A stretch of 64,000 nucleotides of DNA from positions 1 to 64,000 of the forward strand of contig JAYTOK010000065.1 in NCBI GenBank assembly GCA_043747835.1, given 5' to 3'. The DNA comes from CADEED01 sp043747835. GTDB lineage: Bacteria; Pseudomonadota; Gammaproteobacteria; Steroidobacterales; Steroidobacteraceae. Of this stretch, positions 58,531 through 64,000 are shown one piece after another. Position 1 is the first letter of the stretch. The number at the start of each line of letters is the position of its first letter. A program made the position numbers and the translations under genes. The notes under the pieces are model-generated. The model worked only from the letters and a program-made list of their open reading frames with translations. It did no database searches and was not told where the DNA came from.

Positions 58531-58542
58531 GCCTAGTTAGGA
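58531..58542 (+). repeat. Collapsed attC remnant
   Basis: GCCTA-GTTAGGA: parts of the R'' and R' boxes fused, like the site at 54625 but even shorter. It lies 8 bp before the next gene start and marks a cassette boundary with a lost central attC region. Confidence 0.4.
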
Positions 58543-58549
58543 GTCGAAC

Positions 58550-59305
58550 ATGGGAACCTGGGGCGCCGGCCTATATCAAGACGATACGGCCTGTGATGTC
58601 CGTGATAGCTATATCCAGTACCTCAAGGAAGGTCTCTCGGACGCGGCTGCCGCTGCGAAAGTTCTGAGCGACCAGAAGAGCAGACTCCGGAACACGCAGG
58701 TGGCCACCAACGTCTACCTCGCGCTGGCGGAAACGCAATGGCAGTACGGACGTCTCGATCCCTCGATCAAGAAGCGCGCGCTCGCGCTTCTCAAGCGCAG
58801 CGCCGATGTCGACAGCGCGCGCGCGAAGGTCCTGGCAACACTCGAGAAACGTCTCGCGAGCAAACCGAAGCCGCGGCGTGCGATCAAGGTGGTGACGCCG
58901 AAGCCACTTGAGGCGTGGACGGATGCGAAGCTGGGCACGGTGTTTCTGCTGCCGCTCCCGACTTCGTCTTTCGCGGCGCTGATGCTCGTGGGGAACATTG
59001 GTTCGGGCCCTGCCAAGCAGATATCCATGTTCTCAGTCCTGCGATGGAAAGGGACCAAGGAACCGCCGTTGGCCGAGCTGAGCAAATGCAAGTGTGTTCT
59101 GGTGCCTGGCCTGTACGCGGATTCCACGAAAAATCGCTATATCGGCTTTCTCGCCGCGAAGCCGAGATCGAATCCGCTGGAAGGGTTGATCCGCACGCAG
59201 GTTGTACTGCCGAAGCTGCCGAAGTTCGACGGCACGGGGATCTGCCTGGATCGGGAAAAGATGACGGAACTCGTCGTCGCGGACATCGAGGGGCGACGCT
59301 CCTAG
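58550..59305 (+). CDS. DUF4259-like protein (MGTWG N terminus)
   Basis: A 251-residue soluble protein beginning MGTWGAGLYQDDTACDVRDS, YIQYLKEGLSDAAAAAKVLS and later LALAETQWQYGRLDPSIKKR. The 'MGtWGtGlf.nD.a.Dv.d.y' start and 'fwfaLA.aQWe.GrL' are typical of a family around DUF4259, scattered among bacteria in accessory regions; an immunity or defence role is suspected but unproven. The ATG follows a collapsed attC box by 7 bp. Confidence 0.7.
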   Translation: MGTWGAGLYQDDTACDVRDSYIQYLKEGLSDAAAAAKVLSDQKSRLRNTQVATNVYLALAETQWQYGRLDPSIKKRALALLKRSADVDSARAKVLATLEKRLASKPKPRRAIKVVTPKPLEAWTDAKLGTVFLLPLPTSSFAALMLVGNIGSGPAKQISMFSVLRWKGTKEPPLAELSKCKCVLVPGLYADSTKNRYIGFLAAKPRSNPLEGLIRTQVVLPKLPKFDGTGICLDREKMTELVVADIEGRRS

Positions 59306-59369
59306 CCGCGTCCCTGAACGACCATGGCAACGAAGGCAGTCTATCTAGACCTCGCTGGTACCAGCGTAG

Positions 59370-59615
59370 TGCCTCTCACTTCTGTACCAGCAGGCCGCCG
59401 ACGAGCGTAACCTTCAGCTCGCCGGCTCGTTCGCAGTCGGGGATACCGCGGATGACATGGAGGCCGCTTCTCGATATGGCGGAATTGGTTGTCTGGTACG
59501 AACGGGGTGGGCTGCGGATGATGCGGAGCTCGATCGGGCGAGGCCTCACTCATCGTTTGTCGGCGCTGACCTCGCCGAGGTCGTTGCCTGGATACTCGCC
59601 GGGGCTGCTGCCTGA
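59370..59615 (+). pseudogene. C-terminal fragment of a HAD-family phosphatase
   Basis: After an in-frame TAG (59367) the frame reads QQAADERNLQLAGSFAVGDT, then ADDMEAASRYGGIGCLVRTG and ends LAEVVAWILAGAAA. 'VGD..aDmeAa...G' is HAD motif IV, as in histidinol-phosphate/heptose-bisphosphatase-type enzymes. The N-terminal half with the catalytic DxD is missing. The frame ends in an attC box, so it is a truncated cassette gene. The stretch 59306-59369 holds nothing else. Confidence 0.6.
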
Positions 59616-59651
59616 CAAATCACTCGAGCACACCCGGCGCTCAACTTAGTC
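59610..59651 (+). repeat. Short attC site, diverged
   Basis: GCCTGACAAATCACTCGAGCAC on the left and GCGCTCAACTTAGTC on the right pair imperfectly. The R' box is changed (CTTAGTC for GTTAGGC), so activity is doubtful. The HAD fragment's TGA lies in the left box. Confidence 0.55.
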
Positions 59652-59663
59652 GGAAGGTGTCAC

Positions 59664-60059
59664 ATGGAAATTCGCGAAATTCAAACATCCGAGATCGAAG
59701 AGGCACGCCGCCTACTCGTCAACAACGGCTGGGGACATCGTGTGGTTGACCCGGACTTGTTCAGCCAACTCGTCGCGAACTCGCAGCGGGCATTCGTGGC
59801 AGTCGAGGACGGAATCGTGATCGGCTTCGCTCGCGCCATCTGCGACGATCTTTCAAATGGCTATCTTTCGATGGTCGTGGTCGACCGTGATCGCCGTCGC
59901 CAAGGCGTCGGGCGGGCGCTTGTCGATGCGGTCATGGGCGACAATCCGGGCATCACATGGGTCCTGCGCGCGGGCCGCCCGGAGGAGTTGCCATTTTTTG
60001 AGCGGTTGGGGTTCGTTCCGTCGCAGGTCGCGATGGAGCGCAATCGCGCGCCCGCTTAG
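59664..60059 (+). CDS. GNAT-family N-acetyltransferase
   Basis: A 131-residue acetyl-CoA-dependent acetyltransferase. The central motif VVVDRDRRRQGVGRALVDAV is the acetyl-CoA pyrophosphate loop (R/Q-x-x-G-x-G/A). The C-terminal ELPFFERLGFVPSQVAME is the usual beta-5/alpha-4 element. Acceptor substrate unknown; GNAT genes are among the most common cassette cargo. It starts 12 bp after the attC and ends at a CTTAGGA remnant. Confidence 0.85.
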   Translation: MEIREIQTSEIEEARRLLVNNGWGHRVVDPDLFSQLVANSQRAFVAVEDGIVIGFARAICDDLSNGYLSMVVVDRDRRRQGVGRALVDAVMGDNPGITWVLRAGRPEELPFFERLGFVPSQVAMERNRAPA

Positions 60060-60070
60060 GAATCCATCGT

Positions 60071-60568
60071 ATGCGCCACGCGATTTCCCCTATGTTAGTC
60101 AGCCTCGTTGCCGTTCTGGGCGTTGTTGCATGCACATCACCCGCCAGCCGCGTTTCGACTGTCGAATCGCAAGTGCTCTTCGTTTGCGAGCACGGAAACG
60201 TCAAGAGCCTGATGGCCGCTTCGTACTTCAACCGGCTCGCGAGTCAGCGCGGCCTTTCTTACCACGCCGTCTCGCGAGGCACCGCCCCGGACTCGACAAC
60301 AGTCCCGCCTAAAATCATTGCAAGCCTGAAAGGCGAGGGGTTCGACGTGGCGGAGTTTCACCCTGTCGCCGTAGGCGTGGGCGATGTGTCTTCGTCCCGG
60401 CGTGTAATCCTGATCAACACCGTTCTGCCGCAAAGCGCGCAAGTGGCGGGAGTGGCGCTAGAGCAATGGACAGACGTGCCGCCGGCGAGCGTTGACTACG
60501 CCGCAGCAAGCGCTTCGCTGAAAATGCACGTAGAAAAGCTCATCGAGTCTTTGGAGCGCGCGCGCTGA
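60071..60568 (+). CDS. Exported low-molecular-weight phosphatase-like lipoprotein
   Basis: A 165-residue protein with a lipoprotein signal (SLVAVLGVVACTS, Cys near 21) followed by a low-molecular-weight tyrosine phosphatase/ArsC-like domain: VLFVCEHGNVKSLMAASYFN, LSYHAVSRGTAPDSTTVPPK and GFDVAEFHP. The P-loop has Cys and Ser, but Lys stands where the catalytic Arg (C-x5-R) is expected. The late segment VLINTVLP lacks the usual acid. Whether it is an active phosphatase, a reductase or a binding protein is open. Placement outside the cytoplasm is unusual for this fold. Confidence 0.7.
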   Translation: MRHAISPMLVSLVAVLGVVACTSPASRVSTVESQVLFVCEHGNVKSLMAASYFNRLASQRGLSYHAVSRGTAPDSTTVPPKIIASLKGEGFDVAEFHPVAVGVGDVSSSRRVILINTVLPQSAQVAGVALEQWTDVPPASVDYAAASASLKMHVEKLIESLERAR

Positions 60569-60754
60569 CTTGAGCGCGGCGATTCAGTGGTGTTGCCAGG
60601 AATCGGATTTCTTCGTCCGGCTCACTAACACGAGCGCCCGACAAGGTAGGGCGGCAGTTGGGTCTTACGTAGCTCTGAAGATCGCGTGAAGTCGCTGTGC
60701 CGTTTTGTTCTGGGCGCGATTTCCCTTCGCTGAAAGTGGGTGTAGGCTCAAACA

Positions 60755-60988
60755 ATGGCAGCTTCGAAAGACGACATATATCGGACCGCGATGGCCCTTC
60801 CCGCGGCCGAGCGCGCTGATCTGATTGCCGCTCTGCTCGACAGTCTCGACCGGAATGTCGAGGAAGGTGTTGAGGAGGCTTGGCGCGTCGAGATCGATCG
60901 GCGCGCACGTGAGCTGGAAGTGGGCGCGGTCAAGAGCATTCCCTGGGACATGGTGAAAGAGCGGCTCGCCCGCGCTCAGCGTGGCTGA
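60755..60988 (+). CDS. Addiction-module antitoxin (TIGR02574-type)
   Basis: A 77-residue antitoxin: LPAAERADLIAALLDSLDRN, VEEAWRVEIDRRARELEVGA and VKSIPWDMVKERL. This is the putative addiction module component family, whose genes are followed by ParE/RelE toxins. Here the next gene overlaps by 8 bp but has a premature stop. The 186 bp upstream (60569-60754) hold no clear gene. Confidence 0.83.
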   Translation: MAASKDDIYRTAMALPAAERADLIAALLDSLDRNVEEGVEEAWRVEIDRRARELEVGAVKSIPWDMVKERLARAQRG

Positions 60989-61292
60989 CCGCGATGTCTC
61001 TTTTCATCCGCTCGCAGCGGATGAGGCGGAAGACTCGCGCGCTTGGTACTTTGCGAAGAACCCAGCAGTGGCTGCGGCCTTCCTCGTTGAACTGGGTGCG
61101 GCAATTGATGTCGTTCGCAGGGAGCCAACTCGGTGACCTGCATTTCATGGGCGGTATCGCCGCTTTGTGCTTCGCAAGTTTCCGTTCAGCGTGATCTATA
61201 TCGCGCATGCCGGATACGTTGAGGTTGTCCTGTCGCTCATCATCGCCGAAGACCCGGTTTCTGGTCGACGCGATAGGCAGGGAATAGGGTGA
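60981..61292 (+). pseudogene. ParE/RelE-family toxin gene with one premature stop
   Basis: Reading from GTG at 60981 the protein is VSFHPLAADEAEDSRAWYFA, VAAAFLVELGAAIDVVRREP then TR, TGA at 61134-61136, and in the same frame PAFHGRYRRFVLRKFPFSVI and YIAHAGYVEVVLSLI. Family members have Trp at the TGA position, so TGG to TGA is the simplest explanation. No frame change is needed on either side. Without read-through the toxin lacks its catalytic C-terminal part. The antitoxin upstream is intact. Confidence 0.8.
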
Positions 61293-61331
61293 ATGGTTCA
61301 TCTTTGACGCCTTCGGCGCGACGAATCAGCA

Positions 61332-61338
61332 GTTAGGC
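61332..61338 (+). repeat. Possible attC R' box at the right end of the array
   Basis: GTTAGGC, preceded by a GCCTTCGGCG palindrome but no clear L'/R'' partner. It may be the last cassette boundary before the membrane gene at 61383. Weak evidence because the box is only 7 bp. Confidence 0.3.
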
Positions 61339-61382
61339 GACGCGCATCGGCATCCAGCCGCGGATTCGAAACAGGACAAACC

Positions 61383-61700
61383 ATGACGTACACCCTTCGC
61401 TCCATCTCCCCCACGACGCTCGCGCGAATCATGGCGCTCGTGATCGGTGGGCTGATGTTGATCTTTTCGCTGATGGCACTTCCGATACTCTTGCTCGTGC
61501 CGTCTCCGAAAGGCGATCCGTCGGCACCGCCCAAGGCGCTGTTCCTCGTCCTGGTGATTCTGTACCCGCTATTCGGGGCACTCTGGGGTTGGATCGCCGG
61601 ACAGATATCCGCGAGGCTTTACAACTTTGCCGCTAAACGCATCGGTGGCGTATCCATCGAGCTGGTTCCCTCGGAAGACGCCAGGCATGAGGCCGCCTGA
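61383..61700 (+). CDS. Small two-helix membrane protein
   Basis: A 105-residue protein with hydrophobic segments IMALVIGGLMLIFSLMALPI and LFLVLVILYPLFGALWGWIA, separated by a Pro-rich loop, and a polar tail. No family recognised. It may be the last cassette gene or the first after the array. Confidence 0.55.
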   Translation: MTYTLRSISPTTLARIMALVIGGLMLIFSLMALPILLLVPSPKGDPSAPPKALFLVLVILYPLFGALWGWIAGQISARLYNFAAKRIGGVSIELVPSEDARHEAA

Positions 61701-61755
61701 CAACTCTCGCGAACCATTCCGGCAGTATTCCGTCAGTGGATGCCGCGAGGCCGAC

Positions 61756-62313
61756 ATGCGAGCAGCAATCCGGCGCGAGTTGGAATCCATCAGCCCACTG
61801 GACCCGCTGGAACAGCAGCATCGAACTGAAGCACTGGCCTGGCTAGATTCCGGCGCTCCGATCTTTCGCACGGCCAAGCCGGCGACACCGCCGCAGCATC
61901 TCGTCTCGTACTTCGCGGTGGTGGACGGCGAGAGCATCCTCCTCGTGGATCACAAGAACGCGCAGTTGTGGCTGCCGCCGGGCGGTCACGTCGAAGTGAA
62001 CGAGCATCCTCGAGACACCGTGGCGAGAGAGGTGCGTGAAGAATTGGGTTTCGCTCCCTCTCACGAGATCGCCGCGCCGCTGATGGTCACCTGCACGACG
62101 ACCGTGGGTTTGACCTCAGGCCACACCGATGTGTCGCTGTGGTACGTGGTGAACGCGCCCAGAAGTCAGCCGATGGTGTACGACGCTCAGGAATTCCACG
62201 GTATCCGCTGGTTCGGGTTTTCGGAAGCGCCACTGAATCGAAGCGATCCTCACCTCGAACGTTTCATGCGAAAGCTGTGCTCCAACAAACCCCATCCGCA
62301 CTGCGCGCGATAA
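61756..62313 (+). CDS. Nudix hydrolase
   Basis: A 185-residue protein with the Nudix box GGHVEVNEHPRDTVAREVRE then ELGF (G-x5-E-x7-R-E-x2-E-E-x-G), which binds metal for cleaving nucleoside diphosphates linked to other groups. The leader (about residues 1-40) is helical and the C terminus carries DAQEFHGIRWFGFSEA. The start at 61756 is chosen as first Met after the preceding gene; upstream Met codons overlap it. The substrate cannot be predicted. Confidence 0.83.
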   Translation: MRAAIRRELESISPLDPLEQQHRTEALAWLDSGAPIFRTAKPATPPQHLVSYFAVVDGESILLVDHKNAQLWLPPGGHVEVNEHPRDTVAREVREELGFAPSHEIAAPLMVTCTTTVGLTSGHTDVSLWYVVNAPRSQPMVYDAQEFHGIRWFGFSEAPLNRSDPHLERFMRKLCSNKPHPHCAR

Positions 62314-62621
62314 AGCTGGTCCACACGCTCGCATGGGCGCTGTTCGCGGGCTGCATCCTCGCGCTCCCGGTTGCCGCGTACTTCCGCGATTTCCCGCTAG
62401 CGGGACTTCTCATCGCGATCGTGCTCGTCGAGGTTGTGATCCTCGTCATCAACCAATTCCGCTGCCCACTGACTGCCGTCGCGGCGCGCTACACGAGCGA
62501 CCGCCGCGCCAACTTCGACATCTACCTACCGCTGTGGATTGCCCGCTACAACAAGGAGATCTTCGGCCCCCTGTTCGCAGCGGGAGTTCTCTTCACTCTC
62601 GTGCAATGGTGGCTGGCGTAA
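62277..62621 (+). CDS. Small multi-pass membrane protein
   Basis: About 114 residues with three hydrophobic segments (LVHTLAWALFAGCILALPVA, LLIAIVLVEVVILVINQF, FGPLFAAGVLFTLVQWWLA) and a conserved-looking middle RCPLTAVAARYTSDRRANFD. Homologous proteins appear to start near IKLVHTLAW, where no standard start codon is seen; the GTG at 62277, overlapping the Nudix gene by 37 bp, is my choice. The 5' end may have been lost or fused. Confidence 0.55.
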   Translation: MLQQTPSALRAIKLVHTLAWALFAGCILALPVAAYFRDFPLAGLLIAIVLVEVVILVINQFRCPLTAVAARYTSDRRANFDIYLPLWIARYNKEIFGPLFAAGVLFTLVQWWLA

Positions 62622-62631
62622 ATCGCCCGAG

Positions 62632-62985
62632 CTACTTCGATCGGCCACCCGGCGCAAACACATCGACCGACAACGTCACCGTCCGGCTCTCCCGCGGATC
62701 GAGCGCGCCGACGCCAACGACCTTTCGCGCCACTTCCTCTCCACGATCATTCCGAACCGATACCACCACCGAGTATTCCCAGGCATCGCCGCCCGCGGGA
62801 TTCTTGAACGCGCCTTCGACGCGCAGCGCGGAGAACGTCGCCTGCGCGCGCGCCTCGACGAGCGCATTCGGATCGAATCGCAAATGATGGTTGCAACCCG
62901 GGCAGACCCTCGCACTTTCAAGGATGGTGGCCTTGCAGTGCGGACAGATCCGGGTCTTCCCGGGCGCCGCGACACGGACGTTCAT
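62632..62985 (-). CDS. Zinc-ribbon protein downstream of bactofilin
   Basis: A 117-residue protein with an N-terminal zinc ribbon (ICPHCKATILESARVCPGCN, two CxxC pairs) and a beta-rich C-terminal domain (EYSVVVSVRNDRGEEVARKV, DPRESRTVTLSVDVFAPGG) like FxLYD-type accessory domains. It is 7 bp after the bactofilin gene on the same strand, a pairing that suggests a shared role in the cytoskeletal or envelope scaffold. Exact role unknown. Confidence 0.75.
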   Translation of the reverse strand: MNVRVAAPGKTRICPHCKATILESARVCPGCNHHLRFDPNALVEARAQATFSALRVEGAFKNPAGGDAWEYSVVVSVRNDRGEEVARKVVGVGALDPRESRTVTLSVDVFAPGGRSK

Positions 62986-62992
62986 GTGACCG

Positions 62993-63472
62993 TCAGTGCT
63001 TCGACTTCTCGTCCCAGCCGAACTCGGCCTTGCCGCGCATGCGCGATCCGGCGGCGACGGTCAGCGAACCCGCCTTCAACTCTCCATTGAGAACGCCGGT
63101 CGCCAGTAGTTCGACGCGCGACGCGGCGTCGATGTTGCCATCGAGCTGCCCACCGACGATCACGGTGTCGGCCTTCACGCCGCCGGTCACATGCGCGCCG
63201 GCTTCGATCGTCAGATTGCCCTGCACGTTGACGTCGCCCTTGAAGGTGCCGGCGATGCGTACATGGCCCGAGCCTTCGATCTTGCCTTCGATGACGAGTC
63301 CCGCCGAGATCAAGGACTCTTTCGTCGACGCATCCGCCGCACGAGCGGGCGTCGGCGCCGGGCGCGGCGTGGACTCGCCGACGGCGGACAACACGGCGAG
63401 CTTCTCGGGCGCCTTCGCAACGGGATCCGGCGCGCTCTTCTCGCGGCCAGTTTGATCATTCCACAACGCCAT
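62993..63472 (-). CDS. Bactofilin
   Basis: A 159-residue cytoskeletal protein. A Pro/Ala-rich N-terminal tail (residues 1-55) precedes the right-handed beta-helix domain: LVIEGKIEGSGHVRIAGTFK, GDVNVQGNLTIEAGAHVTGG, VKADTVIVGGQLDGNIDAAS. Bactofilins polymerise at the membrane and guide cell shape or wall synthesis. The ATG at 63472 has CAGGAG 8 bp upstream; the longer frame to 63637 is rejected. Two-gene unit with the zinc-ribbon gene. Confidence 0.9.
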   Translation of the reverse strand: MALWNDQTGREKSAPDPVAKAPEKLAVLSAVGESTPRPAPTPARAADASTKESLISAGLVIEGKIEGSGHVRIAGTFKGDVNVQGNLTIEAGAHVTGGVKADTVIVGGQLDGNIDAASRVELLATGVLNGELKAGSLTVAAGSRMRGKAEFGWDEKSKH

Positions 63473-63608
63473 GACGATTCTCCTGTGCCTGAAACGGTTG
63501 ATCTCTCTCGAGTTCGTCGAACGTAAGTACACAGCGAAATCAACAGTGTCAAACATGGAGTTAAACTGTCGGGATACGCCGACAGCGCCACACACCCGAA
63601 TCTCCGCC

Positions 63609-63992
63609 ATGACACCGACCAATGTCCTAGATCTCAAGTCATTCGTTCCCGCCAGGGACTTCGAATTGTCCCGACGCTTTTACAAGGATCTCGGCTTCAC
63701 GGAGAACTGGGCTAACAAGGATGCGGCGGAGCTGCAGCTCGCCGGGTTTCGCTTTCTGTTGCAGAACTTCTACGTGAAGCAACACGCCGAGAATTTCATG
63801 ATGCATCTGATGGTTGAAGATGCGGACGTCTGGTGGGGACACATCCAGTCGATCGACCTCGCCGGAAAGTACAATTTGTACATGGCCAAGCCGCCGGCGC
63901 TGCAACCCTGGGGGTTGCGTGTCCTCTATCTATCCGATCCCACGGGTGTTCTCTGGCACATCGCCGACCGTCCGCAGAACAAGGATCGCTGA
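63609..63992 (+). CDS. VOC-superfamily (glyoxalase/bleomycin-resistance-like) protein
   Basis: A 127-residue protein: LKSFVPARDFELSRRFYKDL, GFRFLLQNFYVKQHAENFMM and LYLSDPTGVLWHIADRP. The 'fYkdLGF' and the closing 'DPtGvLwhi' are VOC-fold signatures. Metal-binding residues are partly visible (H in MMHLMVEDAD, E/H in the last motif), substrate unknown. The frame starts at ATG 63609, divergent from bactofilin. The window ends 8 bp later. Confidence 0.8.
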   Translation: MTPTNVLDLKSFVPARDFELSRRFYKDLGFTENWANKDAAELQLAGFRFLLQNFYVKQHAENFMMHLMVEDADVWWGHIQSIDLAGKYNLYMAKPPALQPWGLRVLYLSDPTGVLWHIADRPQNKDR

Positions 63993-64000
63993 CATGCTGA

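Larger units (their letters stand above)
54625..61338 (+). mobile_element. Array of integron gene cassettes without integrase (CALIN-like)
   Basis: Short plus-strand genes, each mostly alone, are separated by imperfect palindromes that share the 5' box (NNNAAC)AAATnnCTsGAGC and the 3' box (gCtCaGCTcGTTrGGC). These are the R''/L'' and L'/R' parts of attC sites, the recombination sites of integron cassettes. The genes are unrelated to each other, mostly of unknown function, AT-richer by eye than the flanks, and several are broken. No tyrosine recombinase gene is present, so it fits a cluster of attC sites lacking integrase; an intI outside the window cannot be excluded. Confidence 0.75.

Noticed and set aside
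54450..62313. Integron integrase gene
   Set aside because: No frame in the array or its flanks shows tyrosine-recombinase motifs, so none is called.
1..64000. CRISPR array
   Set aside because: No set of regularly spaced identical direct repeats was found; the recurring repeats are dispersed palindromes.
63994..64000. Start of another gene at the window edge (ATGCTGA)
   Set aside because: Only 7 bases are visible and they cannot support a call.

Overview
The window is high-GC bacterial DNA with mostly Gram-negative content: lipobox lipoproteins, an outer-membrane beta-barrel, a PBP1C/alpha-2-macroglobulin pair, YqjD/YqjE-type proteins, a bactofilin, a REP-associated tyrosine transposase (RAYT) and integron-type attC sites. 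This fits a gammaproteobacterium, possibly Xanthomonadales or Steroidobacterales-like. That placement is inferred from gene content only. No rRNA, CRISPR array, replication origin or intact tRNA was found.

Layout. 1-450: the end of a probable integrated element, with a cut-off AbrB-type antitoxin gene and the 3' part of a tRNA-Thr as attachment-site remnant. 738-8510: MscS channel, envelope/stress genes (DUF4142, DUF883, lipoproteins), two decayed genes and a large glycogen-debranching-type enzyme. 9133-14003: an unusual run of a DUF2235 hydrolase, a membrane patatin phospholipase, an SGNH hydrolase and a degenerate AAA+ protein, with a glutathione S-transferase relic between the second and third genes. 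14200-18461: small stress genes (DUF1328, BON, cardiolipin synthase, a yqjD-yqjE-yqjK-like operon). 18494-23303: a soluble NarL-type histidine kinase, three response regulators, superoxide dismutase, an outer-membrane protein and the RAYT. 24061-33062: dehalogenase-like hydrolase, PBP1C and alpha-2-macroglobulin. 33303-42313: DUF4394 lipoprotein, class I aldolase, AraC/Ohr/hydrolase group and uncharacterised membrane proteins. 42645-54449: polyphosphate glucokinase facing glgP-glgB-glgX-malQ, then cysQ and an EamA transporter. 54625 to about 61340: an array of integron gene cassettes with recognisable and decayed attC sites and no integrase in view. 62632-63992: zinc-ribbon protein, bactofilin and a VOC protein.

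How the genes work together. glgP (phosphorolysis), glgB (branching), glgX (debranching), malQ (disproportionation) and the divergent polyphosphate glucokinase form a glycogen-turnover module; glgA and glgC are not here. PBP1C and alpha-2-macroglobulin overlap and probably act together in cell-wall repair and protease trapping. The AraC regulator sits divergently from ohr and a secreted alpha/beta hydrolase.

The strongest unusual signals are: (1) a family of palindromic repeats, related to sequences bracketing the RAYT, that abut or overlap stop codons, and one copy of which lies in frame inside pbpC as 16 extra codons; (2) a 39-bp-arm inverted repeat between glgP and glgB after which glgB has no ordinary start codon at its expected N terminus; (3) the cassette array with BrnT/BrnA, a ParE-like toxin interrupted by one stop codon, DUF4262 and DUF4259-like genes and several broken genes; (4) the four-gene lipase/AAA+ cluster.
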